A stretch of 64,000 bases of DNA from Salinispirillum marinum (GCF_042651565.1 NZ_JBHSDF010000003.1), one strand, 5' to 3'; counted from the first letter of the stretch, positions 36,083 through 44,068 are shown. Numbers and translations are program-made. The notes: a model not told the origin generated them from the letters alone.

Positions 36083-36101
36083 CTATAGATAAAATCTATA
36101 G
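36083..36101. promoter_or_regulatory. Perfect inverted repeat CTATAGAT-AAA-ATCTATAG before the LysR gene
   Basis: Two perfect 8-base arms with a 3-base spacer, ending 7 bases before the ATG at 36109. It contains a T-N11-A arrangement, as LysR-type proteins usually bind. At this place it would cover the ribosome-binding region and the promoter, so negative autoregulation is the likely role. No Shine-Dalgarno sequence is visible. Confidence 0.55.
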
Positions 36102-36108
36102 TCTGCCA

Positions 36109-37047
36109 ATGGACAAACTCTTAAAGCAATTCCTCACCGTCGCTGAACTGAACAGCCTCAGCCATGCCGCCACGCGCCTGTTCATCAGCCAGCCCACACT
36201 CACCCACAACATCAAAAAACTGGAAGACAACCTCGGCGTTGAACTCTTCGTGCGCTCTTCCAAAGGCATGGCGCTCACGCCCTACGGCGAATTATTGATG
36301 GAACAAACGCGCATCATGCAGCGCGTACACGACAACGCCATGGAAAAACTCGCCCAGCTCAAAGTGAAACGCGAACGCGGCTTGCGCATCGGCGTCGGGA
36401 TGGCGTGGTGGCATTTGTTCTTCCGCGACCTGCTGCAAGACTACCGGCGCGAAAACCCCACCGCCCCTGTGCACGTCGACATCGGCAACCACTTGCGCTC
36501 CATGGACCAATTGCTCTGTGGCGACATTGACCTGTTCATTGGGCATGAGATTGTTGGCCTGAACGAGCGAGCAGGCGCGGTGTTCAATCCGCTGTTTCAA
36601 GCCTTCGACGGCTGCTACGTGCGTGCCGGGCACCCCTTGCTTGCGCAACCGAGTTGCAGCTTGGTGGACTTGCTCGCCTACCCGCATTTGGATGTTACTC
36701 CCGACGAAGCGCGCTACACCCAAGTGCTCGACAACTTAGCGCTGAAACAGGCGCAACGTGAACGCTACTACGTGCCCGAGCGCGTGGTATGGGCCACCAA
36801 CTCCATGACCGCCGGGCTCGACATTCTGCGTGACAGCGACGCCGTAATGACCTACACCAATGTACTGGCCGACTATTTTGTCCAACAGGGCGTGCTACCC
36901 TTACCGATAGATGAACCGCAAGGCCCGCATACGGTGGGGCTGTATGTGTTGGCGGAACGCGCCGACGACGAGCATATTCAGCACATTACGGGCTTGATCC
37001 AGCAGCATGTGGCATCAGCGCCCTTTATTTCGCAGGTGACGCTATGA
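36109..37047 (+). CDS. LysR family transcriptional regulator
   Basis: A 312-residue LysR-type regulator. The N-terminal winged helix reads LKQFLTVAELNSLSHAATRL then ISQPTLTHNIKKLEDNLGVELFVRSS, with the linker helix up to about residue 90 and a periplasmic-binding-protein-like effector domain after it (LRIGVGMAWWHLFF onward). The target is most likely itself and the SDR gene, whose start overlaps its stop by 4 bases. The divergent alpha-glucosidase pair is a second candidate. The ATG at 36109 gives the family N-terminus; an ATG at 36064 is in frame but would place the inverted repeat within the coding region. Confidence 0.9.
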   Translation: MDKLLKQFLTVAELNSLSHAATRLFISQPTLTHNIKKLEDNLGVELFVRSSKGMALTPYGELLMEQTRIMQRVHDNAMEKLAQLKVKRERGLRIGVGMAWWHLFFRDLLQDYRRENPTAPVHVDIGNHLRSMDQLLCGDIDLFIGHEIVGLNERAGAVFNPLFQAFDGCYVRAGHPLLAQPSCSLVDLLAYPHLDVTPDEARYTQVLDNLALKQAQRERYYVPERVVWATNSMTAGLDILRDSDAVMTYTNVLADYFVQQGVLPLPIDEPQGPHTVGLYVLAERADDEHIQHITGLIQQHVASAPFISQVTL

Positions 37048-37790
37048 ACAAAATACTTTTGGTAACGGGTGCTAGCCGAGGCATCGGCGCGGCTACCGCC
37101 ATTTTGGCCGCGCAACGTGGCTACCGTGTGGCCGTGAACTATCGGGAAAATGCCACCGCTGCAAAGGCCGTGGTGGAGCAGATTCAGCAAGCCGGAGGGC
37201 AAGCCTTTGCCGTGCAAGCCGATGTTTCACGCGAAGGAGACGTACAGCGATTGTTTGCTCACATTGATGCAGAAGAGGGCACCTTGGCGGCACTGGTGAA
37301 CAATGTCGGCACATTAGAAACCCAAATGCGCGTAGAAGACATGACCGCCGAACGCATAAACCGCATATTAACCACCAACGTCACCGGCACTATGCTGTGT
37401 ACCCGAGAGGCCATTAAACGCATGTCCACCAAGCACGGTGGCACGGGCGGCGCCATTGTGAATGTGTCGTCCGTCGCCGCACTCACCGGCTCACCCGGCG
37501 AATACGTCGACTACGCCGCATCCAAAGGCGCCATAGACACCTTCACCCTTGGCGTAGCGCGTGAAGTCGCCACCGAAGGCATACGAGTGAATGGCGTGCG
37601 GCCAGGATTTATCTACACCGACATACACGCCCAAGGCGGCGAACCGAATAGAGTAGACCGTGTAAAAGTCGGCGTGCCGATGCAGCGCGGCGGCCAGCCG
37701 GAAGAAGTCGCTAACGCGATACTGTGGTTGCTGTCTGATGAAGCCAGTTATGCGACAGCGACCTTTATTGATGTGGCTGGTGGGCGGTGA
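37044..37790 (+). CDS. SDR family NAD(P)-dependent oxidoreductase
   Basis: Classical short-chain dehydrogenase, 248 residues. Seen are the cofactor motif VTGASRGIGAATA, the NADP-type basic region VNYRENATAA, NNVG in the fourth strand, the catalytic serine in VNVSSVAALTGSPGEY, the YAASKGA Tyr-Lys pair and the RVNGVRPGFIYT loop. It probably reduces or oxidises a sugar, steroid or 3-oxoacyl-like substrate; nothing here decides which. It overlaps the LysR gene by 4 bases (ATGA), so the two form an operon and the regulator probably controls it. Confidence 0.92.
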   Translation: MNKILLVTGASRGIGAATAILAAQRGYRVAVNYRENATAAKAVVEQIQQAGGQAFAVQADVSREGDVQRLFAHIDAEEGTLAALVNNVGTLETQMRVEDMTAERINRILTTNVTGTMLCTREAIKRMSTKHGGTGGAIVNVSSVAALTGSPGEYVDYAASKGAIDTFTLGVAREVATEGIRVNGVRPGFIYTDIHAQGGEPNRVDRVKVGVPMQRGGQPEEVANAILWLLSDEASYATATFIDVAGGR

Positions 37791-37842
37791 GTATAGTCAT
37801 CTGTACAAGGGCGAAAGATCATTGCTGCACTAGGAGGAAAAT

Positions 37843-38652
37843 ATGGAACTTAGAAAGCCGCTAGATATTCTCGCTCTAAAAGCAGGGGATACTGTCTCAA
37901 AGAAAAATCTGAACGAATTGATTCAGCAGTCAAAAATTGAGGGGTCTGCGTACTGGGCCGGTGAAGACTTAAAAATTGGTAACACGCCTCAGCAGGGCAT
38001 TAATTGGGTCGGAGCGCTACCAGAATGTCGGGCTGTAATAATTAAGTCTAAGCTCGGTTCATATGATAAAGACGGCTGGGATGCCGGATCGAAGGAATTT
38101 TATCGTTACTCTTTCAAGGCTCGATCCGGGCAAGTTTCACAATCAGAAAAGGCCAACAAGGTCTTGATAAATCAGCCTCAATTTGGATACCCCATCCTTC
38201 TTTTTACGGAGCAAAAATTTACTAAGCGACATCTAATTTGGATATTTGAAGGCGCTTTTCGAGTTTCAGAGCTTGAAGACACGTGTGTGAAGCTGGCGAG
38301 GTTGGAGGACTATTCCGCCAGCAATGAAGTTCGTCAACAAGAAGCAGGGTATCTCGAAGGTGGGCGAAAGTATGTATCACACTTGCTAATTGAGCGGAAT
38401 AGGGATGCGGCTCTGGCAGTTAAGAAGACTCAGCCATGGGTATGTGATATCTGTAGCAAGGTGTTCTCAGATCGCTATGGTGTTGAATACATTGAAGCAC
38501 ATCATAAGGTGCCTGTGTCGACATATTCAGAGTCATATAAGGTCCAAGTCTCAGATTTTGCTCTACTGTGCCCGAACTGCCATACGGCCGTTCATATTCT
38601 CATGAGAACAAAGGCGCTCGCATACAGTGAAATTAAGGAACAGCTAAAGTAG
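37843..38652 (+). CDS. HNH endonuclease-like protein
   Basis: A 269-residue protein with a C-terminal HNH nuclease domain: CDICSKVF zinc-binding cysteines, then EAHHKVPVS and LLCPNCHTAVH, the beta-beta-alpha metal motif of McrA-type nucleases. Residues about 20-175 form a separate domain with strands such as AVIIKSKLGSYDK and YPILLFTEQ. These fit loosely with SRA/ScoMcrA-like DNA-recognition domains in type IV restriction enzymes. Base composition is more AT-rich than the neighbours. A strong AGGAGG site precedes the ATG. It opens an accessory stretch with toxin-antitoxin genes. Modified-DNA restriction is an inference. Confidence 0.8.
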   Translation: MELRKPLDILALKAGDTVSKKNLNELIQQSKIEGSAYWAGEDLKIGNTPQQGINWVGALPECRAVIIKSKLGSYDKDGWDAGSKEFYRYSFKARSGQVSQSEKANKVLINQPQFGYPILLFTEQKFTKRHLIWIFEGAFRVSELEDTCVKLARLEDYSASNEVRQQEAGYLEGGRKYVSHLLIERNRDAALAVKKTQPWVCDICSKVFSDRYGVEYIEAHHKVPVSTYSESYKVQVSDFALLCPNCHTAVHILMRTKALAYSEIKEQLK

Positions 38653-39064
38653 TAAGTTTTTTTGACTAGTCGTTTGAATAGCCTTATTTGCATCATGATT
38701 CTCAAGGGAGGATCGTGGAAAGTTGGTGGTTAGTATAGGATTTAGCTTCTAGTAGGTTGAGGGCTGCATTTTATTGAAGCGTACTGGGCTTTCAGAAACG
38801 ATGTCGCACTTTCTTGCGGCTCAATCTGTGAAGGATGAGAGTGACGGAGTTAAGTCAAAAACCAGTCAGTGGCTCCCGCTATCTTTCCGTGTCAAAATTG
38901 AGTGATAAACGAACGACAGTTTAATCCCATGAATCTCCAGAAGATTGAAAAAGACGCGCTTCCCTTCCCAAGGAGCCGCTTCCCTAGTGGAAGCCGCTAT
39001 TAATGTTGGATTTGGAGCCGCCGAGCATCTTGCTGGATGAGTAAAAAAGGAATAATTTATACTC
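38653..39064. other. 412-base gap without a convincing gene
   Basis: AT-rich DNA after the HNH gene. A minus-strand open frame near 38866-39252 has no protein-like composition and runs into brnT. About 22 codons on the plus strand ending in TGA at 39038-39040 (reading GAASLVEAAINVGFGAAEHL) look protein-like and could be the tail of a decayed gene. A promoter for brnT should lie at the right end. I see no repeat or RNA structure that stands out. Confidence 0.4.
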
Positions 39065-39328
39065 ATGAGCAACTTCGAGTACGATGACGGAAAAAGCCAA
39101 GCAAATCTTGAAAAACATGGGATTGATTTCTTGGATGCACAGGCTCTCTGGAAAGATCCTGACTTGCTTGAAATACAGGCCAGATCTGATGATGAGCCTC
39201 GTTTCCTAGTGGTCGGCCTCCTTGGTTCAAAGCATTGGTCTGCCGTCATCACTTATAGGAATGGCACAGCACGGATCATTTCTGTACGACGCTCCCGCAA
39301 ACGAGAGGTAGAGCTGTATGAAAGCTAA
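39065..39328 (+). CDS. brnT: BrnT family ribonuclease toxin
   Basis: Toxin of the type II BrnTA pair, a small RelE-fold ribonuclease that blocks translation. The 87 residues show the family pattern FEYDDGKSQANLEKHGIDF at the N-terminus, then ARSDDEPRFLVVGLL and ARIISVRRSRKREVELYE at the C-terminus, where the Arg and His/Glu residues lie. The toxin comes first and overlaps the antitoxin gene by 11 bases, the normal order for this family. It lies in an accessory stretch with another toxin-antitoxin pair at 41826-42412. Confidence 0.9.
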   Translation: MSNFEYDDGKSQANLEKHGIDFLDAQALWKDPDLLEIQARSDDEPRFLVVGLLGSKHWSAVITYRNGTARIISVRRSRKREVELYES

Positions 39329-39584
39329 GACATTTGACAAAAAATTTGACCAAGACAACGAAGACATCATAGATGATCTTGATTTGTCGACGTCGCGGCG
39401 CATTAATCAAGACCAGAAACGTATCAATGTCGACTTTCCCACTTGGGTGGTTGAATCATTAGATCGTGAAGCAGCTCGTATTGGTGTTACTCGGCAGTCG
39501 ATCATCAAGGTTTGGCTGGTTGAGCGTTTAAATGCTGAAGCGGCTAACCAGTACCGTGTCGATGGTAGCTCTGGCAGCCAATGA
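39318..39584 (+). CDS. brnA: BrnA family antitoxin (ribbon-helix-helix)
   Basis: Antitoxin partner of BrnT, 88 residues. The charged N-terminus (DKKFDQDNEDIIDDLDLS) should wrap the toxin, and the C-terminal ribbon-helix-helix (QKRINVDFPTWVVESLDREAARIGVTRQSIIKVWLVERL) should bind the operator upstream of brnT, giving autorepression. The start lies inside the toxin gene. The 238 bases that follow (39585-39822) contain no gene I can support. Confidence 0.9.
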   Translation: MKAKTFDKKFDQDNEDIIDDLDLSTSRRINQDQKRINVDFPTWVVESLDREAARIGVTRQSIIKVWLVERLNAEAANQYRVDGSSGSQ

Positions 39585-39822
39585 CCGGTAGAAAGCTTGG
39601 AAATTAGCAATGACAACTAGGTCGACAGATGCCGGACAAGTAACTGTCGCTCTATACACGAGAGTGTTTCATTCTTGCGCGGTGCTCTTCGCAACTCTGC
39701 AGTTTGCATTGGTAAAGTTGCACTGATAGAAGAATCGATAAGGCAATAACCTAGCCCGGTAGCCCTCCGCCACCGCCTGAACATTGATTATTGCTGCGCT
39801 AAATTCAAATTGCGAGATTCCA

Positions 39823-40284
39823 ATGAGAACAATCGGCAACGTGCTGTGGTTTATTTTGGGTGGTGCCATCATGGGGTTGGCGTGGTGGTGTATAGGCATC
39901 ATTGCATTCATCAGCATTGTCGGTATTCCGTGGGGAAGGGCTTGCTTCGTGATTGGCAGCTTCTCATTTTTCCCGTTCGGAAAAGAAGCCATCAGCCGAA
40001 ACGAACTCACGCAACGAAATGACATCGGTACTGGTGGCTTTGGGTTGTTGGGTAATATCATTTGGTTCGTTTTTGCTGGCCTATGGCTCACCATCGGTCA
40101 TCTCATTTCTGCGTTTGTGTGCTTTGTGACGATCATTGGCATCCCTTTCGGGATTCAGCACATCAAACTGGCCGGGCTCGCCATTTTTCCGATTGGCAAA
40201 ACCATTGTCACGAAAGAAGTCGTTGCTGCGGCGAGAGCGGCCAATGCGGAAATGGCTGTAGCTGCTTTAAGACGCAAAGCTTGA
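39823..40284 (+). CDS. yccF: YccF domain-containing inner-membrane protein
   Basis: A 153-residue membrane protein with two copies of the YccF repeat. Each begins with GN(V/I)(L/I)W and ends in a GIPWG/GIPFG motif: RTIGNVLWFILGG to GIPWGRACFVIGSFSFFPFG, and LLGNIIWFVFAGLWL to GIPFGIQHIKLAGLAIFPIG. Four helices are expected. Function unknown in all species; it is widely conserved in enterobacteria and vibrios. The ATG at 39823 was chosen by family similarity; the frame is open to 39784. Confidence 0.88.
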   Translation: MRTIGNVLWFILGGAIMGLAWWCIGIIAFISIVGIPWGRACFVIGSFSFFPFGKEAISRNELTQRNDIGTGGFGLLGNIIWFVFAGLWLTIGHLISAFVCFVTIIGIPFGIQHIKLAGLAIFPIGKTIVTKEVVAAARAANAEMAVAALRRKA

Positions 40285-40321
40285 GGGAAAGCGCTATCAC
40301 TGGCCCATGGGAGACAGAGTT

Positions 40322-41239
40322 ATGAAAACTCAAAACCCACAAAAGATCGTTCCGCACCTGTGGTTCGACCGCGAAGCAAAAGACGCGGCGGAATTTTATT
40401 GCTCGGTCTTTCCTGATTCAGCGGTGACGAACCTTACGACCATTCGCGATACGCCATCGGGCGATTGCGACATCGTGTCGTTTTCGCTGTGGGGGCAGGA
40501 TTTTATGGCGATCAGTGCCGGGCCTCTGTTCAAATTCAACCCGTCAGTGTCTTTCATGATTAATTTTGACCCGGCGCAGGACAAGAACGCGAAAGCCAGA
40601 ATTGATGAAGTGTGGGCGAAGCTCGCCGATGGCGGACAGGTGTTGATGCCGCTCGATGCCTACCCGTTCAGTGAGCGCTATGGCTGGATTCAGGACAAAT
40701 ACGGGCTGTCATGGCAACTTATTCTGACCGACCCGACGGGTGAACCACGCCCTACCATTATGCCAGCGCTGATGTTTGTTGGTGACCTGTGTGGCAAGGC
40801 AGAAGAGGCCAGTGATTTCTATGTAGCCACGTTCGAGCACGCGAAGCGTGGTGAACTAGCGCGCTACCCTGCGGGTATGGAGCCGGACAAGGAAGGCACG
40901 GTGATGTTTACGGATTTCACTTTGGAAGGCCAGTGGTTTGTCGCCATGGACAGCGCCCAAGAGCATGAATTTGCCTTCAATGAAGCGGTTTCGTTCATTG
41001 TGAACTGCAAAGACCAAGCAGAGATTGATCATTACTGGGAAGCATTATCGGCAGTGCCAGCGGCAGAGCAGTGCGGGTGGCTCAAAGATGCCTACGGCCT
41101 TTCGTGGCAAGTTGTACCAGAGGTTATGGACAGTATGATGGCCGATGACAACAAAGAACGATTGGGTCGCGTAACGCAGTCTATGTTGCAGATGAAGAAG
41201 CTGGATTTAGCTGAACTGCAACGGGCTTATGAGGGTTGA
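40322..41239 (+). CDS. VOC superfamily protein with two PhnB-like domains
   Basis: A 305-residue cytosolic protein with two tandem 3-demethylubiquinone-9-methyltransferase-like (PhnB/VOC) domains. Each starts with a PxLxFxG-like strand (VPHLWFDREAKDAAEFYCSVF and PALMFVGDLCGKAEEASDFYV) and each has the WIQDKYGLSWQL / WLKDAYGLSWQV signature. The methyltransferase name is historical; no reaction is known for this subgroup. The ATG at 40322 follows GGGAGA. It lies between yccF and a GNAT gene with short gaps (37 and 9 bases), so it is probably in one transcript with both. Confidence 0.88.
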   Translation: MKTQNPQKIVPHLWFDREAKDAAEFYCSVFPDSAVTNLTTIRDTPSGDCDIVSFSLWGQDFMAISAGPLFKFNPSVSFMINFDPAQDKNAKARIDEVWAKLADGGQVLMPLDAYPFSERYGWIQDKYGLSWQLILTDPTGEPRPTIMPALMFVGDLCGKAEEASDFYVATFEHAKRGELARYPAGMEPDKEGTVMFTDFTLEGQWFVAMDSAQEHEFAFNEAVSFIVNCKDQAEIDHYWEALSAVPAAEQCGWLKDAYGLSWQVVPEVMDSMMADDNKERLGRVTQSMLQMKKLDLAELQRAYEG

Positions 41240-41248
41240 ACTAAACGC

Positions 41249-41701
41249 ATGACTGTTATCGAAATTCGTTCTGCCTCGGAAGCGGACCTTGCAGATATTC
41301 AAGCATGCGCGCGCCAAGCTTATGCAAAGTATATTGAGCGCATGAACCAAGAGCCTGCGCCAATGCACGCGGACTTCGCCCTGCAGATAGCCAATGGCTG
41401 GGTCGATGTTGCGGTGGGCGAAATCGGGCTGGTGGGATATGTAGTTTACTATCAACGGGATGATCATGTTCATCTAGAGAACGTTTCGGTGTCGCCTGAG
41501 TTCAGTGGCGGCGGCATTGGTAAGCGCTTAATCGCGCATGTGGAACTCTTTGCGCGGAACGCAGGAAGCCAAGCGGTTGAGCTGTATACAAACGAAGCAA
41601 TGACGGAAAACTTGGCAATGTATCAGCGGTTCGGTTACCGCGAAGTTGACCGTCGGCATGAGGGTGGTTTTAGTCGTGTGTTTTTTAGGAAGCAGTTATA
41701 G
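41249..41701 (+). CDS. GNAT family N-acetyltransferase
   Basis: A 150-residue GNAT acetyltransferase. Acetyl-CoA binding motif A is clear (LENVSVSPEFSGGGIGKRLIAHVE), followed by motif B (AVELYTNEAMTENLAMYQRFGYREVDRR). The N-terminal IRSASEADLADIQACARQAYAKY is typical of small-molecule acetyltransferases. The substrate cannot be told. It lies 9 bases after the VOC gene. It could be another part of the accessory cargo, for example a detoxifying or toxin-like acetyltransferase, although no antitoxin gene is adjacent. Confidence 0.9.
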   Translation: MTVIEIRSASEADLADIQACARQAYAKYIERMNQEPAPMHADFALQIANGWVDVAVGEIGLVGYVVYYQRDDHVHLENVSVSPEFSGGGIGKRLIAHVELFARNAGSQAVELYTNEAMTENLAMYQRFGYREVDRRHEGGFSRVFFRKQL

Positions 41702-41825
41702 AAGAACCATTGTCACTCAGGAAACCAATGCTGCTTCGATTTTATGGCAGCGGGTATCGTTAAATATTGTCCGTTCGTATCGATAGGGGTATCGTAATAC
41801 CGAAGTTTTGTCGAGAGGTACAATC

Positions 41826-42032
41826 ATGACAGCTGTAACGGTTTCTCCGAAGTTTCAAATTGTCATTCCGAAGGAAATTCGTGAGGCCATGGGCATTGTT
41901 TCTGGGCAGAAAGTTCAGATCATGTCTTATCAAGGGCGAATTGAGGTGATTCCCCTCAAACCCATGAGCGAAATGAGAGGCTTCCTAAAGGGCATTGATA
42001 CCGCGGTTGATAAGGACGATGATCGATTATGA
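41826..42032 (+). CDS. AbrB/MazE-like antitoxin
   Basis: A 68-residue SpoVT/AbrB-type DNA-binding antitoxin. The swapped-hairpin domain is visible as TVSPKFQIVIPKEIREAMGI then GQKVQIMSYQGRIEVIPL; the C-terminal tail (MSEMRGFLKGIDTAVDKDDD) is acidic and should bind the toxin. It overlaps the downstream PIN gene by 4 bases and should repress the shared promoter. GAGAGG precedes the ATG at 41826. Confidence 0.88.
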   Translation: MTAVTVSPKFQIVIPKEIREAMGIVSGQKVQIMSYQGRIEVIPLKPMSEMRGFLKGIDTAVDKDDDRL

Positions 42033-42412
42033 ATGTTGTTGATTCGTCTGCGTGGTTGTCGTACTTCGCCAACGACAGTAACTCCGCAGTTTTCGCTGAG
42101 CCAATCGAAAACCTAACCACTTTGCTGGTGCCTAGCATCACGATCACTGAGGTTTTTAAAAACGTGCTGCGCCAGCGCGGAGAAGAAGCGGCGCTGATTG
42201 TTACGGCACATATAAAGCAAGGCAAAGTAATTTCTCTGGATTCAGAGCTGGCAATGGATGCCGCTCAATGCGGCGTTCTTCATAAACTGCCACTAGCAGA
42301 CAGCATTATTTTTGCAACCGCTCAAAAGTATTCTGCATTGCTGTGGACACAGGATAACGACTTTAAGGGCCTGCCGAACGTCAGGTATGTTGCCAAGAAG
42401 GCAGGACAATAG
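42029..42412 (+). CDS. PIN-domain toxin (VapC-like)
   Basis: A 127-residue PIN-domain ribonuclease, the toxin of the pair with the AbrB-type antitoxin. Acidic active-site residues are seen in VVDSSAWLSYF (Asp5), TITEVFKNVLRQ (Glu), LADSIIFATA (Asp) and LWTQDNDFKG (Asp). VapC toxins usually cut tRNA or rRNA. The ATGA overlap with the antitoxin gene ensures coupled synthesis. The family name VapC is used loosely, as no target can be inferred. Confidence 0.88.
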   Translation: MNVVDSSAWLSYFANDSNSAVFAEPIENLTTLLVPSITITEVFKNVLRQRGEEAALIVTAHIKQGKVISLDSELAMDAAQCGVLHKLPLADSIIFATAQKYSALLWTQDNDFKGLPNVRYVAKKAGQ

Positions 42413-42424
42413 GGAGATTAATGA

Positions 42425-42790
42425 GTGAATCTCATGACACAAAGCAGCTGGTTGCTGGCAGTGTCGTCTATACCGCTTGCGGTGTACGCCGGGTACATCG
42501 TTTATTTAGACATTGGCAGCTTCTATACCAACTTCAGTCAATTTTTCGATGGCGATTCGCCATTGGTTCCAACGATGATCACGTTGTTATTGGCGCTGAC
42601 GCCGCTATCTATACTCGGCGTTGGTTGGTTTCTATATCGCCGTCGGACATCACTTTTTATTGTCCCACTGCTTGCTCATGCGCTGTTTTTTGTTGTCAGC
42701 CTGTATTTAACCGCTTATGTTGCGATGGTCTTGATTTGGTTTGTCGTGAGTAAGGTGCTTCTTTTTAGAAGGCGTCCAATTGCCTATTAG
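42425..42790 (+). CDS. Small unknown membrane protein
   Basis: Not recognised. The 121 residues hold about four hydrophobic segments (roughly 8-28, 49-66, 76-95 and 97-112), with a positively charged end (RRRPIAY). GTG 42425 is 8 bases after GGGAG; an ATG at 42434 is in frame. It lies 12 bases after the PIN toxin gene. The last six codons and the stop lie in the first unit of a three-copy 23-base tandem repeat, so the C-terminus may have been altered by the repeat. Confidence 0.6.
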   Translation: MNLMTQSSWLLAVSSIPLAVYAGYIVYLDIGSFYTNFSQFFDGDSPLVPTMITLLLALTPLSILGVGWFLYRRRTSLFIVPLLAHALFFVVSLYLTAYVAMVLIWFVVSKVLLFRRRPIAY

Positions 42791-42841
42791 GATTCCGGCT
42801 AATTGCCTATTAGAGCACCGTCCAATTGTCTATTAGCGATG
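42773..42841. repeat. Three tandem copies of a 23-base repeat
   Basis: Units at 42773-42795, 42796-42818 and 42819-42841 share the core AATTG(C/T)CTATTAG, with variable last five bases. The first unit includes the stop codon of the 42425 gene; all units keep TAG at the same place. No spacer separates them, so this is not a CRISPR array. They could be slippage products or three operators on one face of the helix. The following 66 bases reach the 3' end of acr3. Confidence 0.8.
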
Positions 42842-42907
42842 CACTATGCATGTATGTAATGCCCTAATAGCAAGAGTTTCTTGGCCCCTCCAGTCCTCCA
42901 ATGCAGG

Positions 42908-43939
42908 TTACGGAAACCAATGCCGCGTCCTATTCGCAAACCACACCAACGAGAGCATCACCGGTACTTCCACCAGCACCCCAACCACGGTGACGAGTGC
43001 TGCAATGGAGTTGAGCCCGAACAGGCCGATGGCAACGGCAACAGCCATTTCAAAGAAGTTCGAGGTGCCGATTAACGCACAGGGTGCCGCCACGTTGTGC
43101 GGCACGCGCCATGCTTTGGCTGACCAGTAAGCAACGGCAAACATGCCGTACGACTGAATCAGCAGCGGGATGGCGATTAACGCAATAATCAGTGGATTGT
43201 TCAGCATGATGTCGCCTTGGAAGCCGAACAACAGTGCGACGGTCACGAGCAAACCCACAATGGACAGCGGCTTAACTTTGGCGGTGAAGGCGCTTACTTT
43301 GGCGGGAACATCCGCTGCGCTGGTGGCCTTCTGGGTCATATACACGCGCGTCAGAATACCCGCCGTTAACGGAATCACGATGTACAGCACGACTGACAGC
43401 ACCAAGGTTTCCCAGGGTACGGTTATGTCGGTAACGCCCAGCAGCAATGCGACAATGGGCGCATAAGCAAACACCATGATGGCGTCGTTCAGTGACACCT
43501 GAGCCAGCGTGTAGTTGGGGTCGCCTTTGGTGAGTTGTGCCCACACAAACACCATGGCGGTGCAAGGTGCTGCGCCCAGAAGGATCATGCCCGCGATGTA
43601 TTGCCCCGAGGTGCCGGGTTCGATCAGTGGGGCAAAAATCCAATCGAAAAACAAGACGCCGAGTGCCGCCATGGTGAAGGGTTTGATTAGCCAGTTCACA
43701 ATCAACGTAATAACAATGCCTTTTGGGCGTTCGTGCACGCGGGCCAAGGCGCTGAAGTCTACCGACACCATCATGGGGTAGACCATAAACCAGATCAGCA
43801 CGGCAATGACGAAATTAACCGAGCCATATTCCAATGACGCCAAGGTAGATATAAGCGCTGGCGCTACTTGCCCCAATGCTAAGCCGACGACAATCGCAAG
43901 CGCGACCCAAACAGAAAGGTATCGTTCGAAAACAGGCAT
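42908..43939 (-). CDS. acr3: Arsenite efflux transporter Acr3
   Basis: Inner-membrane arsenite (and antimonite) exporter of the Acr3/BASS superfamily, with ten helices over 343 residues. Landmarks are VAPALISTLASLEYGSVNFVIAVLIWFMVYPMM, LIVNWLIKPF, the conserved cysteine in LGAAPCTAMVFVWAQLTKGDPNYTL and the late GTSNFFEMAVAVAIGLFG. The ATG at 43939 gives the family N-terminus (MPVFERYLS); an upstream start at 44002 is less likely. It is divergent from arsR, with an ArsR operator candidate at 44006-44031 in the shared promoter region. Confidence 0.95.
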   Translation of the reverse strand: MPVFERYLSVWVALAIVVGLALGQVAPALISTLASLEYGSVNFVIAVLIWFMVYPMMVSVDFSALARVHERPKGIVITLIVNWLIKPFTMAALGVLFFDWIFAPLIEPGTSGQYIAGMILLGAAPCTAMVFVWAQLTKGDPNYTLAQVSLNDAIMVFAYAPIVALLLGVTDITVPWETLVLSVVLYIVIPLTAGILTRVYMTQKATSAADVPAKVSAFTAKVKPLSIVGLLVTVALLFGFQGDIMLNNPLIIALIAIPLLIQSYGMFAVAYWSAKAWRVPHNVAAPCALIGTSNFFEMAVAVAIGLFGLNSIAALVTVVGVLVEVPVMLSLVWFANRTRHWFP

Positions 43940-44005
43940 AAAATTTAAGCTTCTATGATGAATGGTTAAGAGTGCTGCCATCATAACGACATAGTTAGCC
44001 ATAGA

Positions 44006-44031
44006 AAATATTTCGATATTACTAGAAATAT
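44006..44031. promoter_or_regulatory. ArsR operator candidate 1 (acr3/arsR promoter region)
   Basis: A 26-base site with the dyad ATATTTC (44008-44014) and GAAATAT (44025-44031). It matches a second site at 44382-44407, upstream of arsH, in 21 of 26 positions; the shared core is TTCGAT-N4-CTAGAAA. It lies between the divergent acr3 and arsR starts, 37 bases before arsR, as expected for an ArsR-family operator controlling both directions. Confidence 0.75.
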
Positions 44032-44068
44032 ATTTACTTGCAGCTCAAGCTGTCGATAATGGTGAGCC

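Noticed and set aside
38866..39252. Minus-strand open frame of 128 codons across the gap and brnT
   Set aside because: Composition is unlike a protein of this genome and it lies opposite the clear brnT gene; a shadow frame.
42421..42753. Alternative frame starting at ATG 42421 in the small membrane gene
   Set aside because: The 42425 frame gives a coherent membrane protein and fits GGGAG spacing; the alternative is not protein-like.
37843..42790. Chromosomal integron cassette array
   Set aside because: No integrase or attC-like sites; gaps of 9-37 bases between several genes are too short for attC.
42773..42841. CRISPR array
   Set aside because: Units abut without spacers, and no cas genes are nearby.
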